A DNA stretch of 64,000 nt from contig NZ_JAYEER010000004.1 of NCBI RefSeq assembly GCF_034653355.1, forward strand, positions 1,550,001-1,614,000. The letters run 5' to 3'. A program made the position numbers and the translations under genes. This stretch comes from Nitrospirillum sp034653355 (lineage in GTDB: Bacteria; Pseudomonadota; Alphaproteobacteria; Azospirillales; Azospirillaceae). Positions 34,420 through 41,971 of this stretch are shown piece by piece. The notes beneath the pieces are model-generated. The model was not told the origin of the DNA, ran no database searches, and saw nothing but the letters and a program-made list of their open reading frames with translations. Position 1 is the stretch's first letter. Every line of letters starts with the position of its first letter.

Positions 34420-35118
34420 TCAGGCCTTCAGGAATCCCAGGTAACGCAAACTGGCAGCCAGATCGGCCTTCAGCGATGCGCGCCGGTCCTTGGCCTCATC
34501 ATCCTCGCCCCACTGCTCGATTTGGAACGACTCGTCGAGTTCGGCCAGCTCGAAGGCCTGGTCGGCGTCGATACGGCCTTCAAACAGGGCCAGGCCCAGC
34601 ACCAGCGACCCGGTCAGGGCCACGGCGTTCTGCACACCGGTCAACTGCCAGTCGTCCAGTTCCTCCAGCGCGCGCTTCAGCGCGTTCAGCGCCGACGGAT
34701 CCTGGGCGCGGTGCATGATGCCGGTGGTGGTCTGCAGCAGGGCGTCGTAGCGCAACGCCGCCCAGTCCAACAGCGGCTGCCAGGCGCGGGACTGCCGCTC
34801 CGCCAGCTTGGCGGGCTCCGCCGCGCGATAGCACAACAGGTCGGTGCCGCCATAGGCGGCCGCCCCGTCCAGGATGGTGGCGCGCTGCGGCCCCACCCGG
34901 TCGACGCAAGTGGAGGCCAGCTGCATCATGGGCATGGCATCCGGCACGACGGTGTCGCCCTGGGCGTCCCACTCCGCCGCCACCGCCCGGGCCAGCGCTT
35001 CGGTCGGCAGCACCAGGTCGGCCTTCGCCGGCGACTTCAGGATGCGCGCGTCCAGCCGCACCTGCCAGCCACCATGCGTGCCGGGCACCACGGCCACCGT
35101 CTTGTAAATCCGCTTCAT
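34420..35118 (-). CDS. ATP12-family F1-ATPase assembly chaperone
   Basis: A 232-residue ATP12 homologue. In mitochondria ATP12 protects the F1 alpha subunit until it pairs with beta; the alphaproteobacterial version is assumed to do the same. Visible signatures are KTVAVVPGTHGGWQVRLDAR with LKSPAKADLVLPT, the AVAAEWDAQGDTV block, TDLLCYRA and a C-terminal ELDESFQIEQWGED. Length is normal. It belongs to a minus-strand run with the HAD and pseudouridine synthase genes, an arrangement common in alphaproteobacteria. Confidence 0.94.
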   Translation of the reverse strand: MKRIYKTVAVVPGTHGGWQVRLDARILKSPAKADLVLPTEALARAVAAEWDAQGDTVVPDAMPMMQLASTCVDRVGPQRATILDGAAAYGGTDLLCYRAAEPAKLAERQSRAWQPLLDWAALRYDALLQTTTGIMHRAQDPSALNALKRALEELDDWQLTGVQNAVALTGSLVLGLALFEGRIDADQAFELAELDESFQIEQWGEDDEAKDRRASLKADLAASLRYLGFLKA

Positions 35119-35133
35119 CAGATCGTTCCTAGC

Positions 35134-35811
35134 TCAGGCCGACACCAGGGCGGCCACCGCCGCCGGCACCTCGGCATAGTCGTGACAGACGCGGGCGGCG
35201 CCGGCCGCCAGCAAGCTCTTCGGCGCGTGATAGCCCCAGGCCACGCCCAGCGCGGCGGCCCCGGCGTTGCGCGCCATTTGCATGTCATAGCTGGTGTCGC
35301 CGATGACCACGGTGGTCGCCGGGTCGGCGCCGGCCTCCGCCATCGCCCGCAGGGCCATGTCCGGCGAGGGCTTGCCCTGGGCGCGGTCCGCCGTCTGCAA
35401 GGTGACAAAGCGACCGTTCAGGCCGTGATGCTCCAGCGTGGCGACCAGGCCCCGGTGCGACTTGCCGGTGGCGATGCCCAGCAGAAAGCCCGCCGCCTCC
35501 AGCGCGTCCAAGGCCGCCACCAGGCCGGGATAGAGCGGCTCTTGCGCGATGCCCTTGGCCCGGTTCGCAAAGAACGCGTCCTTATAGGCGGCGACGATGC
35601 CGGCCACGGCGCCCGCCCCCACCCCTTCGGGCAGCAGGCCCAGCACGGCAACCTCCAGCGACAGCCCCACCTGCCGCCGCACCGCCTCATCGGGCGGCGG
35701 TGTCAGCCCCTGACTGGCGAAGCCCGCGGCCATGGCGGCGATGATGGCGTGCTGGCTGTCCACCAGCGTCCCGTCGCAGTCGAACAGGGCCAGGCGGTTG
35801 AAGCCCGACAT
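35134..35811 (-). CDS. HAD-superfamily hydrolase (phosphoglycolate-phosphatase-like)
   Basis: A 225-residue subclass I HAD phosphatase. Motif I FDCDGTLVDS has the nucleophilic Asp and general acid Asp, motif II is GIATGKS, and motifs III/IV are GKPSPDMA and VIGDTSYDMQMARNAG. The cap helices between motif I and II fit the Gph/PGMB type, so the substrate is probably a small sugar phosphate or phosphoglycolate. The ATG at 35811 starts at the conserved MSGFNRLALFD; the frame is open to 35859, but that part overlaps the upstream gene. It sits 16 bases after the pseudouridine synthase. Confidence 0.92.
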   Translation of the reverse strand: MSGFNRLALFDCDGTLVDSQHAIIAAMAAGFASQGLTPPPDEAVRRQVGLSLEVAVLGLLPEGVGAGAVAGIVAAYKDAFFANRAKGIAQEPLYPGLVAALDALEAAGFLLGIATGKSHRGLVATLEHHGLNGRFVTLQTADRAQGKPSPDMALRAMAEAGADPATTVVIGDTSYDMQMARNAGAAALGVAWGYHAPKSLLAAGAARVCHDYAEVPAAVAALVSA

Positions 35812-35827
35812 GATCACGCCCCCAGGA

Positions 35828-36841
35828 TCACGCGTAACTGGCGAACGGGTCGCCATCATTCATGTCGAAACCGAAATAGTCCCAGGTCTTGGCCATGTGC
35901 GGCGGCAGGTTGGCCGTCACGTCGATGGGCTTGCCGCCGCGCGGATTGGGAATGATGATGCGGCGGGCGTGCAGGTGCAGCTGACGCGGCAGCTCGGCGC
36001 CGCCGGCCAGGAAGGCCTCCTGCCCCGCGTACTTGCCATCCCCCAGGATGGGCGTGCCGATGGCCACCATGTGGGCGCGCAGTTGGTGGGTGCGGCCGGT
36101 CAGCGGCCATAGGGCCACGAAGGCGGCGTGCCGGTGCGCGTTCTCGATCACCTGATACAGGGTGACGGCGCGCGCGCCCTCATCCTCGTCCACCGCCATG
36201 CGCTCGCCGCGCGTGCCGGCTTCCTTGGCCAGGGCGGCGTCGATCTTGCCCTGGTGCTGCTTGGGCACGCCGACAGTGACGGCCCAGTAGTATTTGCGCG
36301 CCTCCTTGCCCCGGAAATATCCAGCCAAGCGCGTGGCGGCGAAACTGGTGCGGGCCAGCACGAGGCAGCCGCTGGTATCCTTGTCCAGGCGGTGGACCAG
36401 CTTGGGCCGCTCCTTCCCGTCGAAGGTCAGCACGTCCAGCATGGCGTCCAAATGCTTGTTCTGGCCGGTACCGCCCTGCACCGCCAGGCCGGCGGGCTTG
36501 TTCAGCACGATGACGTCGCCGTCGCGATACAGCACCGCGTCGCGCAGGGCCTTCACTTCCTTGTCCGACAAGACCGGCCGTTCCTTGCGCGTCACGGCGC
36601 CCGGCGCCAGGGGCGCCAGGTCGGGCATGGGGGGAATGCGCACGGACTGCCCAGCCTCCAGGCGCGTGGCGCCCTTGACGCGGCCGCCGTCCACCCGCAC
36701 CTGGCCGGTGCGCAGCAGCTTTTCCAGCTGGATATGGCTCAGCGCCGGGAAATGCCGCTTGAACCAGCGGTCCAGACGCATCTCCGCCTCATCGGCGGTC
36801 ACGGTCCGCGTCTCGACCTTACGGCCACCCTCATCACTCAT
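35828..36841 (-). CDS. RluC/RluD-family pseudouridine synthase
   Basis: A 337-residue RNA pseudouridine synthase. An N-terminal S4 domain (MRLDRWFKRHFPALSHIQLEKLLRTGQVRVDGGRVKG in parts) precedes the catalytic domain with HRLDKDTSGCLVLAR, where the Asp is the catalytic residue, and GRTHQLRAHM. Family members modify 23S rRNA, as RluC and RluD do; which uridines cannot be told. The start ATG 36841 overlaps the crcB stop (ATGA), so translation is coupled. The same frame runs on to 37345 inside crcB, but that part is shadow sequence. Confidence 0.93.
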   Translation of the reverse strand: MSDEGGRKVETRTVTADEAEMRLDRWFKRHFPALSHIQLEKLLRTGQVRVDGGRVKGATRLEAGQSVRIPPMPDLAPLAPGAVTRKERPVLSDKEVKALRDAVLYRDGDVIVLNKPAGLAVQGGTGQNKHLDAMLDVLTFDGKERPKLVHRLDKDTSGCLVLARTSFAATRLAGYFRGKEARKYYWAVTVGVPKQHQGKIDAALAKEAGTRGERMAVDEDEGARAVTLYQVIENAHRHAAFVALWPLTGRTHQLRAHMVAIGTPILGDGKYAGQEAFLAGGAELPRQLHLHARRIIIPNPRGGKPIDVTANLPPHMAKTWDYFGFDMNDGDPFASYA

Positions 36842-37218
36842 GACATCACCGCACGTACCAGGGCCATGCCCACAAAAAGACCGCCGACGCCGACCACCAG
36901 CGTCGCCATGAAATACAGCATCGTCACCGGCCAATCCCCTCGCGACACCAGCGTGCCGATGTCCAGCGAGAAGGAGGAGAAGGTGGTGAACCCGCCCAAT
37001 ACGCCCACCGCCAGGAAGGCGCGCAGCTCCGGCGAGGGATGCCACACCCGGCCCGCAGCCTCCGCCAGCACACCCATGAGCACGGAGCCCGCAACGTTCA
37101 CGAACAGCGTGCCCCAGGGGAAATCCAGCCCCAGCCAGCGCCCCAGCCACACCTGCGACAGATAGCGCAGCACCGAGCCCAAGGCGCCGCCCACGGCGAC
37201 GACGATAACCTGGTTCAT
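36838..37218 (-). CDS. crcB: Fluoride channel CrcB/Fluc
   Basis: A 126-residue membrane protein with four hydrophobic segments, the size of a Fluc fluoride exporter that works as an antiparallel dimer. The N-terminal GGALGSVLRY motif, FPWGTLFVNVAGSVLMG with the conserved Asn, and GVLGGFTTFSSFS with the Phe-box are all present. It removes toxic fluoride passively. The ATG at 37218 overlaps the stop of the DUF429 gene, and its own stop overlaps the next start. No fluoride riboswitch could be recognised upstream because the gene lies inside an operon. Confidence 0.95.
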   Translation of the reverse strand: MNQVIVVAVGGALGSVLRYLSQVWLGRWLGLDFPWGTLFVNVAGSVLMGVLAEAAGRVWHPSPELRAFLAVGVLGGFTTFSSFSLDIGTLVSRGDWPVTMLYFMATLVVGVGGLFVGMALVRAVMS

Positions 37219-38192
37219 CCCCGACCCCCGAAGGCGGCGGCCCCGCCAATGGCGATGTCGCCACCCGACATATCGCCGGTGACGCCAAAAATCCATCCTT
37301 CGCGCCGCGCCGTGCCGGTGTCCAGCCCCTTGGGCGTCCAGACATCGTCGAAGGACGCCCAACGCATCATGCCGGCGGCGGCGATCATGGCATCCCCGGC
37401 GTGGTCGTCAAAGGCCGCCGGCACCCCCACCCCCGCATGGCAGCCAACCTTGGCCAGCGCCGCCGCCATGTCGGCCCAATCGCAAATCTTGGCCAGGCCG
37501 TGCGCACGGCGCCGGAACAGGGTGGGATAGATCTCCGTGACCGCCGACCGGGCGGCGCCATCCGGCCCGGTCAGCGCTTCCGACGGCCACACCGCCAGCG
37601 CGTCGCCCAGGCTCCCCTTCAGGTGGCGCAGCGAGCGCATGCCGGCCAGCGAGGCCTTGCCCACCTGCTTGGACGCCGCCGCCAGGTTGAAGACGGAAAC
37701 GGGGGTGCCCACGCCGGTGCGGGCGGCCACCAGCTCCACCCGGCGGCGCTTGCCCCCACCCTCCGCGTCCGTCCAGTGCGCCGGCCGCCGCCCCGCCAGC
37801 CAGAAACTGGGGCCCAGGCGCGGGTCGGCCAGCGCCGGGGTGCCGCAGAAGTCATCGGCGCCAGGGCCGTCCCCAGCGGCCTCGTCCACCACGTCCCATA
37901 GGCCCATCATGTCGTCCACATCACCGGCGCGGCCGTCGAGGTATCCCATGCCCGGCACATAGGGCAGGGAAAAGCCGCAGTCGATGCCCACCAGGGCGCG
38001 GGCGCCGGCGCGGTGATGGTCCGCCAGGCGCCCAGCCACCCAATCCATGGCCTGGCGGCGGGTCCAATGCCGCCCGGGCGGCGGCACCAGGTGGACCGCC
38101 GCCTCATCCGGCCGGACACGGGCGATGGCGATACCCCGGGCGGGCAAGGCGCCGGTCCAATCGATACCGATATACTCATCAAAGACCGGCAC
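37215..38192 (-). CDS. DUF429-like protein
   Basis: A 325-residue protein with RNase H-like features of the DUF429 group: EYIGIDWTGA near the N-terminus, LVGIDCGFSLPY near residue 70, and FDDHAGDAMIAA near the C-terminus could supply the acidic residues of such a fold. Family function is not established. It is the first gene of a tightly overlapping minus-strand run (DUF429, crcB, pseudouridine synthase, then HAD and ATP12), with an ATGA overlap to crcB, so it is probably transcribed with them. The promoter should lie just above 38192. Confidence 0.72.
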   Translation of the reverse strand: MPVFDEYIGIDWTGALPARGIAIARVRPDEAAVHLVPPPGRHWTRRQAMDWVAGRLADHHRAGARALVGIDCGFSLPYVPGMGYLDGRAGDVDDMMGLWDVVDEAAGDGPGADDFCGTPALADPRLGPSFWLAGRRPAHWTDAEGGGKRRRVELVAARTGVGTPVSVFNLAAASKQVGKASLAGMRSLRHLKGSLGDALAVWPSEALTGPDGAARSAVTEIYPTLFRRRAHGLAKICDWADMAAALAKVGCHAGVGVPAAFDDHAGDAMIAAAGMMRWASFDDVWTPKGLDTGTARREGWIFGVTGDMSGGDIAIGGAAAFGGRG

Positions 38193-38232
38193 CAGCGTCT
38201 CCTAATCCCTTGGGCGGCCAGGCCCTAGGCCT

Positions 38233-38248
38233 CTCGCGGTACCGCGAG
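38233..38248. promoter_or_regulatory. Perfect 16-bp palindrome in a divergent promoter region
   Basis: CTCGCGGTACCGCGAG is a perfect dyad between the divergent DUF429 gene and the hypothetical gene at 38386. It could be an operator or a small hairpin; nothing identifies the binding protein. Confidence 0.45.
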
Positions 38249-38385
38249 GCGGCGGGCGGACGCTTTTCAACCACCCTACCCTTGCCCTGTCTGCAACGGA
38301 CGCGCGCATGGCGGTCAGGCAGGCAACAGTTGGCAGGGCGGTCCCACGTGGTAAGCTATATGACCGTCGCTGCGGAGTTTTTCCC

Positions 38386-38835
38386 GTGTTCGCCCGTAAT
38401 TGGCTTTCTTCCGCCCGTTCGCTGCCCCCACTGCTGGGCACGGCGGCGCTCGCCCTGACGGTTCTCGCCGCCCCCGCCCTGGCCCAGACGACCCAGCAGC
38501 CCGCCGCCGCGTCAGCGCCGCAGGCCGACGCGCCCAAGGCCGGCCTGGACAAGAACGGCCTGCCCACCTCGGTGGTCAAGGTGGCGGCGCCGCCCAAGGA
38601 CCCGGACGCGGTGGAGCCGCCGCGCACCGACGGCCCCATCGACGACATCATCATCACCGCCCCCCAGTTCGGCAACCGGGAGGAGGTCGAGGCCTTCCAC
38701 AAGGCGGAGTTCGAGCGCCTGGACAAGATTTATGGCAAGCACGAGGAAAAGCGCAGCCGAGGCGACACCCTGACCAAGGCGCCGGAAGCCAACACCGGAA
38801 CCACCCGCGACGGGCCGATCACCTTAGACCGTTAA
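38386..38835 (+). CDS. Secreted hypothetical protein, Pro/Ala-rich
   Basis: A protein of about 149 residues with a signal peptide ending near PALAQ, followed by a disordered Ala/Gln/Pro stretch, the segment PIDDIIITAPQFGNREEV and a charged helix EAFHKAEFERLDKIYGKHEEKRSRGD. No domain is recognised. A GTG at 38386 with GGAG upstream is preferred as start because it places the signal peptide at the N-terminus; the frame is open to an ATG at 38308. It is convergent with the UPF0303 gene, and repeat copy c lies between them. Confidence 0.6.
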   Translation: MFARNWLSSARSLPPLLGTAALALTVLAAPALAQTTQQPAAASAPQADAPKAGLDKNGLPTSVVKVAAPPKDPDAVEPPRTDGPIDDIIITAPQFGNREEVEAFHKAEFERLDKIYGKHEEKRSRGDTLTKAPEANTGTTRDGPITLDR

Positions 38836-38937
38836 CGGACGCATCCGCGCCCGTTCTCCTCGATTTCCAGTCCGCTACACTCCCCGGAATCTCCGGCGGT
38901 CGCGGTCGCGGCCTACGGCGGCGCAAAGTGCGCCGCC
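38836..38937 (-). repeat. Convergent-gene repeat, copy c
   Basis: Read on the minus strand it has a perfect first hairpin, GGCGGCGCA-CTT-TGCGCCGCC (plus-strand positions 38917-38937), CGTAGGCCGCGACCGCG, the second hairpin CCGGA-GAT-TCCGG (38884-38896), TAGCGGACTGGAAA, GAGGAGAAC and a last hairpin CGGA-TGCG-TCCG (38836-38847). It starts directly after the stop of the hypothetical gene. Same order of elements as copies a and b, opposite orientation. Confidence 0.7.
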
Positions 38938-38950
38938 ACGTTTGTGTGGA

Positions 38951-39442
38951 CTACACCAGCACGATGTCGCTGATGTCGCGGCCCTGCACATGGGCCAGGG
39001 CGGCCATGGCCAGGGTGTGGTCCTCGCGCTGGGGCAGGCCGGAGACGGTCAACGCGCCGATGCAGCCCGCCCCCTTCACCACCAGCGGCACCGCGCCGCC
39101 ATGGGTGGCATAGTCCCGATGCGGCAGCCCACTCTTGATCTCCAGCGTCGTGCCTTGCTGCGCGAGGGAGATGCCGATGGCGTAGGAGCTGCGGGCGAAG
39201 TGCAGGGCCGTGGCGCGCTTGCGCCGCACCCAGTCGTCATGGTCCGGCGTGGCCGGCCCCACCGCCAGGCGCAGCATCTGCTGCCGGTGCAGCGACACAT
39301 CCACCACCAGCGCCCCGCCCCGCTCCAGCCCCGCCTGCCGCAGCCATAGGCCCAACGCCCAAGCCTCGTCCTGCCCGAATTGCTCGAACACCAGCCGCTG
39401 CTCCTGCAAAGCGATGCGGCGCAGGTCTTCTTCGTGGAACAT
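38951..39442 (-). CDS. UPF0303 family protein (heme-degrading-domain type)
   Basis: A 163-residue protein of the UPF0303/YBR137W family, annotated in databases as containing a heme-degrading (HbpS/GlcG-like) domain. The N-terminal LRRIALQEQRLVFEQFGQDEAWALG, RKRATALHFARSSYAIG and the glycine-rich THGGAVPLVVKGAGCIGALTVSGLPQREDH are family signatures. The biochemical role is not settled. It is a single minus-strand gene between repeat copy c and the MotB-like gene. Confidence 0.88.
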   Translation of the reverse strand: MFHEEDLRRIALQEQRLVFEQFGQDEAWALGLWLRQAGLERGGALVVDVSLHRQQMLRLAVGPATPDHDDWVRRKRATALHFARSSYAIGISLAQQGTTLEIKSGLPHRDYATHGGAVPLVVKGAGCIGALTVSGLPQREDHTLAMAALAHVQGRDISDIVLV

Positions 39443-39514
39443 GGGACGGACCTTTCGTGAGCGGTCGGCGGCGACGTCGCAAGGTAACCACCCTTCGTCC
39501 GACGCGCAGCCCCC

Positions 39515-40324
39515 TCATTGCTCGACCACGATGGTGACCCGGCGATTGGCCGCCCGGTCGCGCACATCCAACGGCTTGGTATTGGCATAGCCCACGGCCC
39601 GCAGGCGGGCGGGGTCGACGCCGTTGGCGATCAGTTCCCGCACCACGGCGCTGGCGCGGGCGGACGACAGCTCCCAATTGGTGGGGAAGCGGGCGGTGGA
39701 TATGGCCACGTCGTCGGTGTGACCTTCGACCGTGATGATCCCCGTCAGCGTCCCCAGACCCCGGGCCACCGTTGCCAGCAGCCGCCGGCCCGACGGCGCC
39801 AGATCAGCCCTGCCCGAGGCGAACAGGATGCGGTCCTTGATGGCGATGGTCAGCTTCCGATCCGCGAGGATGACATCGAGATTGGCCCCTTGGCCAGCCG
39901 CTTCCAGTTGGGTCAACAGCGCCTGGGCGGCCGGCGTCAGGATGACACCGCCGCCGTGCGCGGCATCGGCCGGGCCGGTCCCCGGCGCTTCATCGCCCAC
40001 GGCGCTTTCCTGAAGCGCCAAGGCGGGTACAACCACCGGGGTGGCGCTTTCGCGGGTGACCGTCGGGGATCCGTCGCCCTCCGGCTTGGCGGACAGCCGC
40101 CCCTTCATGCCCAGGATCGCCACCATCCCCAGGAAGACGACCATCAGCAGCGTGACCATGTCCATGTAGCTGATGACCCATTCCTCCGACTCCTCCGCCG
40201 GAGGCGGCAGGGTGGCGAACTTGGTGGGGTTTGGCCGCCGGGTTGGGCCAGAGGGCGTGACTCCGGGCTTGCCGGCTTCACGCCCTGATCGTTCGAGGCG
40301 CCAGAGGTCCGTCATCATGTCCAT
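39515..40324 (-). CDS. motB: MotB-like flagellar stator protein
   Basis: A 269-residue protein with an N-terminal cytoplasmic tail, a single membrane segment in WVISYMDMVTLLMVVFLGM and a C-terminal OmpA-type peptidoglycan-binding domain (ITVEGHTDDVAI...NWELSSARASAVVRELI and the closing RDRAANRRVTIVVEQ). Asp55 in YMDMVTLL matches the ion-carrying Asp of MotB. It would anchor the stator to the cell wall and pair with a MotA-like protein; the only one here is at 15555-16499. Two further ATG codons at 40318 and 40315 make the exact start uncertain. Confidence 0.85.
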   Translation of the reverse strand: MDMMTDLWRLERSGREAGKPGVTPSGPTRRPNPTKFATLPPPAEESEEWVISYMDMVTLLMVVFLGMVAILGMKGRLSAKPEGDGSPTVTRESATPVVVPALALQESAVGDEAPGTGPADAAHGGGVILTPAAQALLTQLEAAGQGANLDVILADRKLTIAIKDRILFASGRADLAPSGRRLLATVARGLGTLTGIITVEGHTDDVAISTARFPTNWELSSARASAVVRELIANGVDPARLRAVGYANTKPLDVRDRAANRRVTIVVEQ

Positions 40325-40558
40325 TGCAGGCTGGAATTCGGGGATTGGCGTCGGCGCGTCCCGGCCGGCCCCGCCCCACGCGGAGTGCTGATGTCGAGGT
40401 TGAAATCAATCCTCTGAAAATCATGACTGCCAGTGTAGCGTGACCCAAAAAAACATAATTGATTCAGATCATCCCAGAGATTTTGAACGATAATGTACAA
40501 TAACAATCGCGCAAGACTGAAGGATGCGCAGGCACGTCAGACACGGGAAAGGCCTATC
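40325..40558. other. AT-richer divergent promoter region
   Basis: This stretch between the MotB-like gene and the EAL-like gene is clearly more AT-rich than its surroundings (a run of seven A at 40445, then AACATAATTGATTCAG). It holds a GANTC site (GATTC) and probably promoters for both genes. No firm -35/-10 pair is claimed. Confidence 0.4.
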
Positions 40559-41896
40559 ATGGCCACGAATACGTCAAATATACTGGCGGAGATTGCCAGT
40601 ATTACACAGAATAAGCAGCAGGGTTGCGCCGCCTTGCTCGATCTGTCGGGGATCGTGGACGCCTACGAACCAATCATTCACAGAATTGTTGATGCGGAAC
40701 TAAAGGCGGTCATAGCCCCTTTGGGTCAGGCCGTTCGTATTAGTACTTACGTAGTAGGTTCGTACGGCTGGCTTCTTGTTGGCGATGCGGCGAGTGATGA
40801 GACGTTGCTGGCCGCGACCAACCGCGTCTGTCAGGTGTTCGCCACCGCGCAGCAGGGAAAGGTTGACGTGCACTGGTTCGACCTGCCCCGCGAAACGAAG
40901 CCGCTGGTCGCCTGCCTGCGCATCCTGATGGGGGACAGGTCCCTGGTCTCGCCCTCTCCCGCCACGGACGAGGTGATCGCCCTGCTGCGTGTCGAACGCG
41001 GCCTCCACAGCGCCGACCTGTCGTCCCTGATCCGTCGGCAGGCCGTCTACAGGATTGACGAGGACGGCACCTCGCTGGAACCCGTCATGCTGGAACAGAC
41101 GGTGGATCTGTCGGCGCTGGAGCGCCTGTTCGGCGTGACCATCGTCGGCTCTCCATGGATGCACGCCCGCGTGACCGAAATTTTGGACCGCCGGATGCTG
41201 CATCACCTGCTGCGGGACGACACCTTCCCCCGGCTTCCCATCGCCATCAAGTTCCATGCCGGCAGTGTGCGTCAGGGAGATTTCGCCGTTCTGCTGGATG
41301 AACTGCCCGCCCACTGGCATGCCCGGCTTGCCATTGAACTGCCGTACGCGGAGTGGCTTGTGGCGCCAGACGCGGTGGAGGAGGCCCTGCAGGTCGGCCG
41401 GCGCCGTCAGTGCATGATGGTGCTGGATCATGTCCCGGTCGAGCGTGCCGCCGAGGTCCCCCTGCCGCCGGACGTCCTGCTGCGGCTGATGCCGGGGGCG
41501 GGACCGGCGACAGCGGACGCGGCGGCCCTTCGTCCGCATGCGCTGCCGACCACCGCCACGCTGCGCCAGCTGATCCGCACCCTGGGCGCCGACCGCTGCA
41601 TCCTGACCCATTGCGACAGCCTGGCCCTGGTCCACCACGCGCTGGATGCGGGCTTCCGCATGCTGCAGGGCCAAGCCGTCGCGGACTTCGCGGAGATGCG
41701 GCAACAGGTGCCGCCATCGCCGGCGACAACAGCCGGCACGGCGGCGATGGAAGGTGAAGCGGAACCGGAGGCGGCCCAAGATCAAGCTGTTCCGGCAAAG
41801 GGACCATGGTCCCGCCTTCTGCGGTGGTTGCGCCCGACCGATGGGGCAACCGCGGAGGAAGGGCCGGCCGAACCGGATGTAACCAAAGAGATGTGA
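40559..41896 (+). CDS. Degenerate EAL-like domain protein
   Basis: A 445-residue protein with no signal peptide. Its C-terminal half follows the layout of an EAL domain: a LDRRMLHHLL helix, PIAIKFHAGSVRQGDFAVLL (the usual NLS..S strand) and a final LGADRCILTHCDSLALVHHALDAGFRMLQGQAVAD, which corresponds to the VIAEGVE...LG...QGY end. The Glu-Ala-Leu motif and the metal ligands are absent, so cyclic di-GMP hydrolysis is unlikely; binding or a structural role is more likely. The tail (about 390-445) is Ala/Glu/Pro-rich with a basic patch. The ATG at 40559 follows GGGAAAGG. Confidence 0.6.
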   Translation: MATNTSNILAEIASITQNKQQGCAALLDLSGIVDAYEPIIHRIVDAELKAVIAPLGQAVRISTYVVGSYGWLLVGDAASDETLLAATNRVCQVFATAQQGKVDVHWFDLPRETKPLVACLRILMGDRSLVSPSPATDEVIALLRVERGLHSADLSSLIRRQAVYRIDEDGTSLEPVMLEQTVDLSALERLFGVTIVGSPWMHARVTEILDRRMLHHLLRDDTFPRLPIAIKFHAGSVRQGDFAVLLDELPAHWHARLAIELPYAEWLVAPDAVEEALQVGRRRQCMMVLDHVPVERAAEVPLPPDVLLRLMPGAGPATADAAALRPHALPTTATLRQLIRTLGADRCILTHCDSLALVHHALDAGFRMLQGQAVADFAEMRQQVPPSPATTAGTAAMEGEAEPEAAQDQAVPAKGPWSRLLRWLRPTDGATAEEGPAEPDVTKEM

Positions 41897-41971
41897 CCGG
41901 CACCGCTAGCATGCCTGCGCCCTTGGAGATATCACTAGGGTATGGCACCCGAGGCACCCAGGACCCGGAGT

